The notes below the pieces were generated by a model. It did not search any database, was not told where the DNA came from, and was given only the letters and a program-made list of their open reading frames with translations. A program made the position numbers and the translations under genes. From Lewinellaceae bacterium (lineage in GTDB: Bacteria > Bacteroidota > Bacteroidia > Chitinophagales > Saprospiraceae), in the NCBI GenBank assembly GCA_024644235.1, contig JAHELJ010000004.1, positions 1 to 64,000 on the forward strand: DNA of 64,000 nt, in the 5' to 3' direction. The number at the start of each line of letters is the position of its first letter. The first letter of the stretch is position 1. Of this stretch, positions 35,769 to 45,394 are shown piece after piece.

Positions 35769-36407
35769 TTATTTCATTTTTTCCGCTGCACTCAGCGTTG
35801 CCTTAAAAACATGGGGATAGGTGCCGCAACGACACAGGTTGCCTCGGGTGGCTGCCTTAACATCTTCCAGACTTGGATTCTCTTCATTTTCCAGGAGATG
35901 CACGCAAGACATCACCATCCCTGGCGTGCAATATCCGCATTGGGAAGCATCATGCTCGATAAAAGCTTCTTGTACCGGATGCAGCTCACCGTTTCGGGCA
36001 ATCCCCTCAATAGTTATCACTTCACGATCGCCGACGTCAAGTGCCATCGTTATACAGGCATTTACCGGTTTGCCGTCGATAAATACAGTACAGGCAGAAC
36101 ATGAGCCGCGGTCACAGACTACCTTGGTTCCTGTGAGGCTGAGATGGTCTCGCAAAGCGGTTGCTAAAGTGGTCCTGGGCTCCACAGTAAGAGATTGCAT
36201 ACGACCATTGACCTTCATCTCAATGCCAATGCTGCCTGGTCCGAAGGATGTGCCTTTTGCCGGTTGAGTATGAGCCTCAAAAGCTTGCACGCCAGTGGTA
36301 AACACCACGGTGCCAGCAGTGGTCAAACCAGCTCCACGTAGAAATCCTCTCCTGCTCAGACCTTTTGAATGACCTTCAGCATGGGATTTCTTGCTATTTT
36401 TTTTCAT
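35769..36407 (-). CDS. Tat-exported 2Fe-2S subunit of the PaoABC-like oxidoreductase
   Basis: The 212-residue protein has a twin-arginine signal (SRRGFLRGAG, residues 18-27), so the complex is likely exported folded, as for E. coli PaoABC. The plant-type 2Fe-2S cluster is bound by Cys98, Cys103, Cys106 and Cys118; the second cluster by Cys157, Cys160, Cys192 and Cys194 (CGYC...CRC). It is the first gene of the operon 2Fe-2S, Mo, FAD, Cys-rich protein. Confidence 0.94.
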   Translation of the reverse strand: MKKNSKKSHAEGHSKGLSRRGFLRGAGLTTAGTVVFTTGVQAFEAHTQPAKGTSFGPGSIGIEMKVNGRMQSLTVEPRTTLATALRDHLSLTGTKVVCDRGSCSACTVFIDGKPVNACITMALDVGDREVITIEGIARNGELHPVQEAFIEHDASQCGYCTPGMVMSCVHLLENEENPSLEDVKAATRGNLCRCGTYPHVFKATLSAAEKMK

Positions 36408-36603
36408 GAAAGAATCTTAAGAAGATTAAGAAAGTAGAAAAGAGAATATAAGACTTTTAAAAGCCACTGTAAAGCTTCAGAACAAAGTCTCTTGCAATTC
36501 AGAAAGGTTTTAAATAAGCCCTGACAGCAGGCCGGTCAAATCAGGGATTATTCTGCTTTGAGAAACTACCCCACCCGATCCAATTGGTGATCTGAAATAT
36601 GAA

Positions 36604-37698
36604 TTAGATTCTTTCCAATTTGATAGGATAACTCTTCTCTGCATTCCACTGACACACATAGATGTTCTTATCCTCGTCGATGCAAACGTCATGACAGTGA
36701 TGAAAGATAGGTTGGTCTTGTAGCATGGTTTGCAATTGTCCATCGACATACTTGGGCTCAGTCCCTCCTGGATTAGAAACCACTCGGTTGTTCTGATCAC
36801 AGATCATCACAAATCCGGAATTTGGATTGTTATTGTAGGGATGGGTGTCACTCTTTCCGGTTATAAATTTTGTAGCTGAGGACCAGCAAACTCCGGCATA
36901 TAGATTCTTATCGTCAATGACTGGCCGGCAAACAAAGGCTCCTGGAAAGCACAGTGACTCCAAATACATACCGTCCAGCGTAAATCTTTTAAAGCAATTG
37001 TGGGCTCGGGAAGTAATCAAAAGGGTCGGATTTCCTGCATCACGAGTATCGATACAAACTCCGTGGGCAGTTTGAAACTGATCTTGCTCGTCACCTCGCC
37101 CTCCACCAATTTTGCGGATGAACTCTCCTTCATTGCTAAACTGCAAAACATAGCAAGAACCGTAACCATCTGCTACGTAGAGATCGCCATTTGGCCCGAT
37201 GGCAGTTTCGGTTGGAGACCAGGGATCGTCCTCAGCGTAGGCGCCATAGGTTGATGGATGACCAATGATTTGAAGTTCTCTGCCCTCCAAAGTGGTTTTG
37301 ATCACCGAACCCGAGGTATCGCAGATAAAAAGAAATTCTTCGCCACCAGCATCCCAAAGAGACAAACCATGACCTCCCGTATAACGAATTCCCCAATAAT
37401 CTAATAACCTGCCCGACTTATCGTATATCAGTACGTTGTTCTTGGTCTCGTCACCCACCATGATCAATCGACCTTGGCTATCCATTACCATCTCATGACA
37501 ATTTTTTACCGGGGTCTTTGTTGGTGCCAAATCACCCCAATGCTTATGTACCCGGTATCGAAAGTCCCCGTGGCCGATGATCTCCTTCTGCTCTCCGGAC
37601 AACATCTTTCCAATAAAAAATGGTGAAACGGATGTCCCGGCTCCGAGTATTACAGATGACTTTACAAACTGCCGTCGGTGTATTTTTTCGATTTTCAT
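36604..37698 (-). CDS. Exported NHL-repeat beta-propeller protein
   Basis: The 364-residue protein begins with an RR-containing leader (HRRQFVKSSVILGAGTSVSP) that looks like a Tat signal. It then has six NHL-like blades (NCHEMVMDSQGRLIMVGDETKNNVLIYDKSG, TETAIGPNGDLYVADGYGSCYVLQFSNEG, TAHGVCIDTRDAGNPTLLITSRAHNCFKRFTLDG, HCHDVCIDEDKNIYVCQWN). His/Asp-rich inner motifs recall peptidyl-amidoglycolate-lyase-type propellers, but the enzyme role is uncertain. It is upstream of the oxidoreductase operon, with a 196-bp gap. Confidence 0.8.
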   Translation of the reverse strand: MKIEKIHRRQFVKSSVILGAGTSVSPFFIGKMLSGEQKEIIGHGDFRYRVHKHWGDLAPTKTPVKNCHEMVMDSQGRLIMVGDETKNNVLIYDKSGRLLDYWGIRYTGGHGLSLWDAGGEEFLFICDTSGSVIKTTLEGRELQIIGHPSTYGAYAEDDPWSPTETAIGPNGDLYVADGYGSCYVLQFSNEGEFIRKIGGGRGDEQDQFQTAHGVCIDTRDAGNPTLLITSRAHNCFKRFTLDGMYLESLCFPGAFVCRPVIDDKNLYAGVCWSSATKFITGKSDTHPYNNNPNSGFVMICDQNNRVVSNPGGTEPKYVDGQLQTMLQDQPIFHHCHDVCIDEDKNIYVCQWNAEKSYPIKLERI

Positions 37699-37816
37699 CT
37701 CTATGGTTTTTTATTCCTAGATCGTGAACGATATTGCTAAGGTTAATTGCTAAAGATAAGGAATAGATGAAATGCTAAATTCTTTCACTTGTCTCTGGAA
37801 GGTCTGCGAGACTGAT

Positions 37817-38725
37817 CTAATTATGCAGGGCTTTTTGCAAACGACCATACATGGCAGCTACCTTCTCCCTGGGATCACCGGCACCCAATGTTTCAATCGG
37901 CAAATAACCACGGTAGCATGAAGCATGTACGATACTTACCAACCTATCCAGATTAATATCTTCCTCTTTGCCGTGATTCCAGATCTTCTCTTTTACCTGC
38001 CAGCTGACTGCCAGAGGAATCGTTTTCTGAATTTCAGCATATGGATCACCCGTTCGAAAACTGCCGGTATCCAGGATCACCCCAAACCATTCTGAATCGA
38101 CCATGTCTACAATATGTTTAACCTGATCAGCTGTCTTTAGAAAACCGTTGTGATTCTGAATGGCAGTGATCACGCCATGTTGTTTGCCAGATGACACACA
38201 GCTTCTGATGTCCTCCACCATCCATGCTGCCATTTGATCCCAGGTATAGCCTTCCGGTTCCTGATGTCCGGCGAATATCCGGACCACTGGTGCTCCTAAT
38301 TTTGCCGCGGCCTCTATCCAGTTTTTCACTAGCTGAATATCTGCTTTCCGTTTTTCCGGATCAGGATCGGTGAAATCATTGCGCACACCTGTGCCGCTGA
38401 TTTCCAGTCCGGACTTGAATGCCATACGTTTGATGTCATATAGTACCTCATCTGCCGGGACTTCCGGGTAACCCGGTATGTAATAGGCGGTGATATCTAC
38501 TCCGTCAAATCCTACCTGCTTACAATATTCAAATAGTCCCGTGAGATCCATCTCACCATTCCGAAGCAATTCATTGAAGGAGTAGGCATTCAAACTGATA
38601 CGTACTTTTGAGCACTCCGAACCGGCAAGCAGTGAATGGGCACCTTTGGAGATTATAGATGAAAAGCCAAATCCAGTCACTGCCGAGCTTCTTAATAAAG
38701 CTTTGAGAATTTCTCTTCTTTGCAT
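37817..38725 (-). CDS. Exported xylose isomerase-like TIM-barrel protein (sugar phosphate isomerase/epimerase family)
   Basis: The 302-residue protein has a leader with MQRREILKALLRSSAV, probably Tat-type. The AP endonuclease family 2 barrel is clear: RISLNAYSFNELL, LFEYCKQVGFDGVDITAYYIPG, LEISGTGVRNDFTDPDPEKR, AAKLGAPVVRIFAGHQEPEG, HGVITAIQNHNGFLKTADQ, FGVILDTGSFRTGDPY, YRGYLPIETLG. The Glu, Asp and His metal ligands are at the usual places. Substrate is probably a sugar or cyclitol. It is head-to-head with the second sulfatase gene. Confidence 0.88.
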   Translation of the reverse strand: MQRREILKALLRSSAVTGFGFSSIISKGAHSLLAGSECSKVRISLNAYSFNELLRNGEMDLTGLFEYCKQVGFDGVDITAYYIPGYPEVPADEVLYDIKRMAFKSGLEISGTGVRNDFTDPDPEKRKADIQLVKNWIEAAAKLGAPVVRIFAGHQEPEGYTWDQMAAWMVEDIRSCVSSGKQHGVITAIQNHNGFLKTADQVKHIVDMVDSEWFGVILDTGSFRTGDPYAEIQKTIPLAVSWQVKEKIWNHGKEEDINLDRLVSIVHASCYRGYLPIETLGAGDPREKVAAMYGRLQKALHN

Positions 38726-38872
38726 GAGGAAGATTTTTGAGAAAATAGAAATGTTCCCGCGGTTGATATAATATTAAACTAAATATCGCTAGGCGCAAGT
38801 TTCCATGGTGAATACCAAACGAGAAAGGTGTTGGTCCATCCCACAATAGATTTGATTTCAGATATTTATTCC

Positions 38873-40183
38873 ATGACGAAAATTCAGTTGTTATTCCTGT
38901 TGATTTTCTTTTCCTGCCGAGCTGATCCGGAACCTGATAGACCTCCAAATATTTTGTTGATCATCTCAGATGATCAGAGTTGGACCGACTATGGTTTCAT
39001 GGGACATGATCATATCGAGACTCCAAATTTGGACAAGCTAGCGATGGAATCCATGTCTTTCACCCGTGGCTATGCAACGGCTCCTCTCTGCTCACCATCA
39101 CTAGCTTCCATCATCTCAGGACTTTATGCACATCAGCACGGAGTAACGGGGAACGATCCTGCCTTTGAATTTGACCAACAACGCTATTCGACGGAATGGC
39201 GTATTGCCCGGCAGCCATTTTTTGAACAAATGAAGGAGAACTTTTATCAAAACAAATTAATTACCGAATATCTCAATGAAGCCGGATATCAATCCCTGCA
39301 AACAGGCAAATGGTGGTTGGGCTCTTGGCATGAAGGACATTTCGATGCAGGGATGACCCATGGTGACCCAGAGCTCGGAGGGAGACATGGCGACGATGGC
39401 CTGGCAATTGGAAGGGAGGGTCTTGAGGAGATCTTTGGCTTTATTAAGGATTCGAGACAAAAGGAGAAGCCCTTTTTTATTTGGTTTGCTCCATTTTTAC
39501 CTCACACTCCCCATGATCCGCCGGAACAATTGCTGAACAAGTATCTGGCAATTGCAGAAACCGAACCCATTGCTAGATATTGGGCCATGTGTGAATGGTT
39601 TGACCAGACCTGTGGTGAGCTCATCGATCACATTGATGATCAGGATTTGGCGGAAGAGACCCTGGTCATTTACACCACCGATAATGGTTGGATCCAGGAT
39701 CCTGATCGTCAGAATCGATTTGCTCCCCGTTCCAAACAGTCGCCATATGATATGGGTATTCGAACACCGTTTATGTTGAGGTGGTCTGGCACCCTCCAGC
39801 CGTTGATTGATACCGTAAATGCTGTGAGTAATATCGATATTCTACCTACTATTTTAGCGGCTACAGGCATTCAACCCAATACTGAGTACCATGGTGTTAA
39901 TTTACTGTCTGAACAAGAAAGAAGACCTCGCACGACCGTTTTTGCAGAGGATTTTGCCCATGATGTAGATATGGAAGATCCCATCAAATTGCTGGAACAT
40001 AGAATAGCAATAAAAGGATTTTGGAAATTGATCTTACCGGAAGGAAACGATGATCTAGAAAGTGAACCAGAGCTATATAATCTGGCGGTTGATCCGTTTG
40101 AGAGCTACAATCTTTTTGAGGAAATTCCTGAAAAAGCAGAGGAATTAATGATTGAGATCGATCGTTGGTGGAGTTATAGGTAA
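38873..40183 (+). CDS. Sulfatase with variant CSPSL active-site motif
   Basis: The start is placed at MTKIQLLFLLIFFSC (38873), a lipoprotein signal with Cys15; the frame is open 15 codons further upstream. Asp33 and Asp34 (LLIISDDQSW) begin the metal site. The formylglycine motif is C73-S-P-S-L77: the usual Arg of CxPxR is Leu. TDNGWIQ and the C-terminal layout are normal for type I sulfatases. The Cys could still be converted, but the Arg that stabilises formylglycine is missing, so activity or the maturation route may differ. It is divergent from the TIM-barrel gene. Confidence 0.87.
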   Translation: MTKIQLLFLLIFFSCRADPEPDRPPNILLIISDDQSWTDYGFMGHDHIETPNLDKLAMESMSFTRGYATAPLCSPSLASIISGLYAHQHGVTGNDPAFEFDQQRYSTEWRIARQPFFEQMKENFYQNKLITEYLNEAGYQSLQTGKWWLGSWHEGHFDAGMTHGDPELGGRHGDDGLAIGREGLEEIFGFIKDSRQKEKPFFIWFAPFLPHTPHDPPEQLLNKYLAIAETEPIARYWAMCEWFDQTCGELIDHIDDQDLAEETLVIYTTDNGWIQDPDRQNRFAPRSKQSPYDMGIRTPFMLRWSGTLQPLIDTVNAVSNIDILPTILAATGIQPNTEYHGVNLLSEQERRPRTTVFAEDFAHDVDMEDPIKLLEHRIAIKGFWKLILPEGNDDLESEPELYNLAVDPFESYNLFEEIPEKAEELMIEIDRWWSYR

Positions 40184-40598
40184 AAGATCAAAGGGCAAAA
40201 TGTACATGGTTCTCCTTCTGTCAATCTTGATACCGACCTGAGATTTTAAGGATAGTGCGTAAAAAGTGTCTTTTGGTTTAGCCGGAGTCTGGAAATGCAA
40301 GCTCAAATGAAGCCGGTTTCTCCCTACGGCATCTTCAACTCGTTGGAACTTTCTTGGGATCGCTTAAAGATCTTCTTTGGGAAATGTTAGAATTTTTGGA
40401 GGAACACACCATCAAATCAAATATTTATATGGAATTTGACATAGAGGATTCCTTGGAGCTGATACGACAGCTATGACAGAGAACCAAATTGGAAAAATTG
40501 TGATAAAAAATTCAATAAGCATTTTGATAATTTAAAGCTTAAAGCTAGTCAGGTGATATCCTACCTTGCGTTGCATCTGAATAGAAGCGGAAAGATTA
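40184..40598. other. 415-bp gap between sulfatase and hybrid kinase genes
   Basis: It contains no intact gene. A degraded remnant is described at 40335-40535. The rest is AT-rich and should hold the promoter of the hybrid kinase gene; no clear promoter motif or hairpin was recognised. Confidence 0.6.
40335..40535 (+). pseudogene. Possible remnant of the C-terminus of an MDR-type (zinc alcohol dehydrogenase/quinone oxidoreductase) gene
   Basis: One frame reads STRWNFLGSLKDLLWEMLEF then LEEHTIKSNIYMEFDIEDSL then ELIRQL, and after a frameshift at about 40473 continues TENQIGKIVIKN. The order 'strand, HTIK, aromatic Glu/Asp, LE-IRQL, IGKIVI' is the usual end of medium-chain dehydrogenase/reductase proteins. 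There is no start codon or N-terminal part. The similarity is read by eye and could be chance. Confidence 0.35.
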
Positions 40599-40634
40599 AT
40601 GGGACACCCCAAAATAAGTACAAGCATCCTGCGA

Positions 40635-43600
40635 ATGAACCCAATAAGAAATTCAGCCAGAACATACTTTGGGTCCTGGTGCAAGCCGATCTTCACTGTT
40701 CTTTTTCTTAGTATTCTTCTGCCAATCGAAGGGGAAGCTCAGAAAGTAGGACAACTGGATTCATTGTTGAATAGACTGGAGGGCCCGTTCATATCCGACT
40801 CAATGCACGCAGATGCCTACAGACAGCTGGCAAATTATCACATCGAGTTTAGCGCTAGTGAGGAAGCATTGATCTACCTGGATAGCCTAAGATTGTTTTC
40901 CCAGAAAGCTGATTACCCACTGGGAGAGCTGTTCTACCATTATGGATCGGCCTACTACTATTTTCGACGGGGAGGGTACGACAGTATCACGGTTCATTTA
41001 CTAGGTGTGGTCGATCTATCCAAGTTTGTCAACAAGCCGGGCTGGACAGCTGATGCTCTAAATAAACTGGCGATTGTATCAAGCATCCAAGGAAAACTTG
41101 ATACTGCCCGCAGCTATCTCGATGAAGCCATTCGAATTTCGTTTGAACTTGCTGATGCAGATTTAATATCTATGAATATTTTGGCCTTGGGTGATTTAGA
41201 GGCAGAGGCAGGAAATTATGAAGCTGCCTTAAAACATTTTATCTCGGTGGATTCATTGTTTGTTGCTATTGATGAGGTTAACTATTATAGACACGGCGTT
41301 GCACTCCAGAATATTGGCAACATCTACTTTGATAAAATAAATAATCCTGACAAGGCCCTTGAGTATTTTAGTCGAGCCAGGGATGCTTTTATAGCAGAAA
41401 ACAATGATAGAGGGGAGGTTGATGCAGTCAATAAAGATATGGCGCTGGTGTACAAGCAAAAGGGGAACTTTCTTTTTGCAGACTCTCTTTTAAGAGTGGC
41501 TGTCCAAGGCTTTAACTCGAGAGGGCATCTACGACAAGTCGCAGAAACGAATATTGCGTATGCGGGACTCAAGATGGACATGGAGCTTCCTCAAGAGGCG
41601 GAAGCCCTCCTGCTAGAAGCGGAGACTATTTATACGGATATCGATGATAAGGCAGGATTGCGAAATACATTTTTGATATTGGGCAGCTTATTTTTCCGCA
41701 CTGGAGAATTTCCAAAAAGTGCCTTGAATTACGAAAGGGCATTAGGACTTGAGAACTCGGCACATGGTCGCGCTGAGTTGTTGCGAAAGCTGGCGGATGT
41801 ATATCAGCAATTGGGTCAAACGAATAAGGCGCTTCAGAGTTTGAATACATATGTATTTCTAAGCGATTCTCTCAGTGAAAAGCAACTTGAAACATCGCTT
41901 CAGGAGATTGAATCCAGATATCAGTCGACTCAGAAGGAGAAAGAGATCAGTGATCTCAAATTGAGTCAGGCTCAACAGAAACTTAGAAGTCAAAAATTGC
42001 TATATGGGGGAGGGATCAGTCTGGTATCCTTGGGTTTTATTTCTTTTTTCTTCTTTAACCGGGCACGACATAGGCAGAAAATTAATGCTCAACTTACCAG
42101 CCTGGACAGGCTGAGGTCAAAACTCTTTGCAGATATATCCCATGAGTTCCGAACTCCTCTATCTCTCATACGTGGACCTGTGCAGATCCTCTTGAAAAAA
42201 GACGATATCCAGCCAGATACGGCACGGGAGCTTAAGCTCATTGACCGGAATGCGCAGAGATTAAATCGTCTGGTAGACAGTGTCAACGCACTTTCCCAGC
42301 TAGATGCGGGCAAGATGACCTTGTCGATTCGACCGATCAACCTGATTAAACACCTGAAAGTGATCGCAGCCTCCTTTGAGTCTCTCGCTATGGCGAAAGG
42401 GTTAACATTCACACAGGAGTATGAGGGTAAAGAGGAGATGTATCACTACGACCCCAGGCATTTGGAGACCATCTTGTATAATCTGTTGAGTAACGCTTTT
42501 AAGTTTACTGAAACCGGCGAGGTTAAGCTGAAGCTGACAACTGGTGAAGGTGTGAGTGAGATCCGTATTGAGGATACTGGGCGAGGTATGTCTTCGCAAG
42601 ATCAGAAAAGGGTGTTTGAGCGCTATTTCCGAGGCAGCGATGAGCGGTATTTCACCGATGGAGTTGGGATTGGATTGGCACTGGCCAATGAGCTTGCCAG
42701 GTTGCATCATGGATCAATTGGTGTTACCTCCTCGGAGGGAAAGGGAACAGCCTTCACGTTGATCTGCCCCACGAGCCGTTCATATTATGAGAATAAAGGA
42801 TACGATATTGGTGAAACATACCTACCTGCTTTAGATAAAAAGGTAGAGAGTGCAGCAGTCAGCAAGGAATCGAAGGTGCCGTCGGTTTTGCTTGATGAAC
42901 CATTGCTCTTGCTGGTAGAAGATAACCCTGATATGCGCGAACACCTGGACTCCGTATTTACTGATGAGTACAGAATCCTCACTGCCAAAGACGGACGGAA
43001 GGGACTCGAGCTTGCTCAAAATTATGTGCCTGATCTGATTATCTCCGATTTGATGATGCCAGTGATGGATGGTCAGAAGTTTCTTGAAGCATTGAAGTCG
43101 GATGAGCGCACCAGCCATATCCCATTTATCATGTTGACGGCAAATCATCTTGAGAAGGAAAAGCTCAAGGGGCTGGAATTGGGCGCGGACGACTTCATGA
43201 CTAAACCCTTCTCCATTGATGAGATCACCATCAAAGTCCGAAATCTAATCCGGACCAGAGAAGAGCTTCAATCGCGCTACCGGATGAGCGGGATGATCGA
43301 ACCCAGTAAGTTGGCAACAAACGATGCCGATCAGCAGTTTTGGCAAAGATTAAAAGAAGTGGTAACGAAACATTTGAACAACGCTGAATTTACTGCGGAG
43401 GATTTCGCTATGCAGATGCATATGAGCCGGATGCAATTACACCGAAAACTGAAGGCCTTGACCGATTTGTCTACCACCGCATTTCTTCGCTCCCAGCGGT
43501 TGAAGGCAGCCGCCCAACTGATCAGGGAAGGAAATGGATCGGTGTCGGATATTGCCTACTCGGTCGGTTTCACCAGTCCCTTTTATTTTTCCAAATGTTT

Positions 43601-43643
43601 CAAAGAGGTCTTTGGTGTTTCACCCAAGGACTATGCAAATTGA
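40635..43643 (+). CDS. Hybrid two-component system: TPR sensor, histidine kinase, receiver, AraC-type DNA-binding domain
   Basis: Starts at 40599 or 40635 are possible; numbers here use 40635 (1002 residues). A signal-anchor-like segment (FTVLFLSILLPIEGEAQ) is followed by a periplasmic TPR region (about 40-440) and a membrane helix at about 456-478. The kinase has H-box His503 (ISHEFRTPLSLI), N-box LLSNAFKFTETGE, and GIGLALANELA. The receiver domain has phosphoacceptor Asp805 (LIISDLMMPVMDG) and Lys in TKPFS. The AraC HTH is at the end (MSRMQLHRKLKALTDLS...VGFTSPFYFSKCFKEVFGVSP). This is a one-protein membrane-to-DNA pathway, like Bacteroides HTCS but with TPRs instead of a beta-propeller sensor. 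Likely targets are the fibre-like genes that follow. Confidence 0.93.
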   Translation: MNPIRNSARTYFGSWCKPIFTVLFLSILLPIEGEAQKVGQLDSLLNRLEGPFISDSMHADAYRQLANYHIEFSASEEALIYLDSLRLFSQKADYPLGELFYHYGSAYYYFRRGGYDSITVHLLGVVDLSKFVNKPGWTADALNKLAIVSSIQGKLDTARSYLDEAIRISFELADADLISMNILALGDLEAEAGNYEAALKHFISVDSLFVAIDEVNYYRHGVALQNIGNIYFDKINNPDKALEYFSRARDAFIAENNDRGEVDAVNKDMALVYKQKGNFLFADSLLRVAVQGFNSRGHLRQVAETNIAYAGLKMDMELPQEAEALLLEAETIYTDIDDKAGLRNTFLILGSLFFRTGEFPKSALNYERALGLENSAHGRAELLRKLADVYQQLGQTNKALQSLNTYVFLSDSLSEKQLETSLQEIESRYQSTQKEKEISDLKLSQAQQKLRSQKLLYGGGISLVSLGFISFFFFNRARHRQKINAQLTSLDRLRSKLFADISHEFRTPLSLIRGPVQILLKKDDIQPDTARELKLIDRNAQRLNRLVDSVNALSQLDAGKMTLSIRPINLIKHLKVIAASFESLAMAKGLTFTQEYEGKEEMYHYDPRHLETILYNLLSNAFKFTETGEVKLKLTTGEGVSEIRIEDTGRGMSSQDQKRVFERYFRGSDERYFTDGVGIGLALANELARLHHGSIGVTSSEGKGTAFTLICPTSRSYYENKGYDIGETYLPALDKKVESAAVSKESKVPSVLLDEPLLLLVEDNPDMREHLDSVFTDEYRILTAKDGRKGLELAQNYVPDLIISDLMMPVMDGQKFLEALKSDERTSHIPFIMLTANHLEKEKLKGLELGADDFMTKPFSIDEITIKVRNLIRTREELQSRYRMSGMIEPSKLATNDADQQFWQRLKEVVTKHLNNAEFTAEDFAMQMHMSRMQLHRKLKALTDLSTTAFLRSQRLKAAAQLIREGNGSVSDIAYSVGFTSPFYFSKCFKEVFGVSPKDYAN

Positions 43644-43925
43644 CGCCTATCAGCATGTCCCTGTGGCCAGCTCTACGGAAAGTAGACCACGGTCTCTTGT
43701 ATAGTTGATCTCGATTTCACTTCGTTATTTCATCTAAAATTAATATTGTAAGAGTCTGATAATCATACAGATAAAGTAGGATGTTACATACGTGTAGGTA
43801 TTTGCTACATATCTGCATGGTCCCAGGGACGGTCTTGGTTCAAATTTGGGTTAGACTTCAATTCCGGCAATATATTTCCGGGTTATTGCAAGCAATTAAT
43901 AACATCAAATCAAAATGATTGAATC

Positions 43926-45110
43926 ATGAAACGCACTATAATCATCTCTACCTCATGCCTAATGTTGATCATTGGGATCAGTACTTCGGTTCTTGGTCAA
44001 CTGCAAGACATGCATATCCAATCCAACAATTCCATTCTAACGATTGAAGCCTTAACCGGAAATCCCAAAGTCCAGCTTACTATCGACGCGAACAACACAA
44101 CGAATGGTTGGGTTTCCGTTTTCGACCGGAACGATGCCAATCAGCTAAAATTTCGTTACAACAATACTACCAGGATGGCCTTAAGCACTATTGGCCGATT
44201 AGGCCTTGGAATAGTAGACCCGCAGACGATCTTTCATATCCACGGTGATGGATTCTCTAGCGACGATTTATTCATTGAGTCAAGTTCTGACAACGGAGGC
44301 CTTTCCGGCTGGATTGGGTTCTCCCGAAGTGAGGGCACTCCCGGTAGCAAGACGGCCAGTTCATCTATCAACAATTCATTGGGCAGGATTGCCTGGAGAT
44401 CTTATGATGGAGCTCAATACAACAATATCTATTATATGGAAGGGTTTGGAAGTACGAACAGTGGGTCGCTAAAATTTTTCGGCCGTAATGCTTCCGGAAC
44501 GTTCCAAGTTTTACATCTGGACTTTGAGGGCAATATACGGGTTCCATCCGGCAACTTGGGAATTAACAGTGTTGATCCCGATGTGGAATTGGTAGTGAAG
44601 CAGCGGCAAACACCTTTAGCATCTTTGGGAGGCTTAACAATCAAGCCAGCTGGGTTGAAAATAGCAGATGACGATGATGATTTTTGGTTGCAGTACGTCG
44701 ATACTTTTAATTACCTGAATTTTGCATATAACGGACAACTACTTGCCCAAATGTCGAGTGCATCTGGCGATCTGTTTACATTTTCAGACATCCGTTTAAA
44801 GAAGAGGATTGAATACATGACCTCAATACTAGACAAGGTTTTGAAGTTACGACCCATTAGCTACCACTACAAACATGATCAGACGGACAATATGGATATC
44901 GGTTTCATCGCACAGGAAGTTGAATTGATCTTTCCGGAATTGGTTTCGGAGGTTGATGGGTTGAAATCACTTCCCTATTCCAAGTTTGCCGTACTGGCTA
45001 TAAAGGCTATTCAGGAACAACAAATGCAGATTGACCAATTGCAAAAAATGGTGCTTGCATTGCAAGAAAAAGTTGATCGGATGAACGACTCGCAAGCCGG
45101 CTCAAAGTAA
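43926..45110 (+). CDS. Secreted fibre-like protein with C-terminal S74 chaperone domain
   Basis: The 394-residue protein has a signal peptide (CLMLIIGISTSVLGQ), a beta-rich fibre part (LSTIGRLGLGIVDPQTIFHIHG; LGINSVDPDVELVV) and a C-terminal S74 domain. The latter has candidate cleavage Ser287 (FSDIRLKKRI), then MDIGFIAQEVELIFPELV, then a coiled coil (AIKAIQEQQMQIDQLQKMV). It is a smaller homologue of the protein at 568-2298. It follows the hybrid kinase gene by 282 bp and may be its target. Confidence 0.87.
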   Translation: MKRTIIISTSCLMLIIGISTSVLGQLQDMHIQSNNSILTIEALTGNPKVQLTIDANNTTNGWVSVFDRNDANQLKFRYNNTTRMALSTIGRLGLGIVDPQTIFHIHGDGFSSDDLFIESSSDNGGLSGWIGFSRSEGTPGSKTASSSINNSLGRIAWRSYDGAQYNNIYYMEGFGSTNSGSLKFFGRNASGTFQVLHLDFEGNIRVPSGNLGINSVDPDVELVVKQRQTPLASLGGLTIKPAGLKIADDDDDFWLQYVDTFNYLNFAYNGQLLAQMSSASGDLFTFSDIRLKKRIEYMTSILDKVLKLRPISYHYKHDQTDNMDIGFIAQEVELIFPELVSEVDGLKSLPYSKFAVLAIKAIQEQQMQIDQLQKMVLALQEKVDRMNDSQAGSK

Positions 45111-45148
45111 TTTTGACGTAAGAGCCCTAATCTCATAAAGTATTGAAA

Positions 45149-45324
45149 ATGCCAGGCAGTAAGTATATCCTGACCGTGCGAGAGACAGAGATCTTACGGT
45201 TGTGGCAAACGATTCTACTTCAAAGGAATTGGCAGCCGTCCTTTTCATCAGTCAGGAGACGGCAGGTGAGTCACAGAAAAACATGATACAGAAGTTAGGA
45301 GTGAAGACTAACAGGCGGTTTTAA
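45149..45324 (+). pseudogene. Frameshifted LuxR-type helix-turn-helix remnant
   Basis: The first frame reads MPGSKYILTVRETEILRL. After loss of one base near 45200 the next frame continues VANDSTSKELAAVLFISQET and then KNMIQKLGVKTN before TAA at 45322. Together these give most of a LuxR/GerE DNA-binding domain (LTxRExEIL, then SxKExA, then SxxT and KNxxxKL). The receiver or other N-terminal part is absent. It is probably the tail of a lost LuxR-type response regulator gene. Confidence 0.65.
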
Positions 45325-45394
45325 TTGGGAAAAGCTTTGAACCTGCATCTGGTGACTTTGGAACAATAGCATTTTACATAAGACAGGGATAGTT

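Noticed and set aside
36510-36800. Minus-strand frame of 96 codons at the 3' end of the NHL gene
   Set aside because: It overlaps the well-supported NHL propeller frame and has no recognisable motif.
43644-43925. Possible regulatory repeats (TACATACGTGTAG, GCTACATAT) before the fibre gene
   Set aside because: They could be AraC-type binding sites for the adjacent hybrid regulator, but the repeats are short and irregular and there is no second copy to compare.
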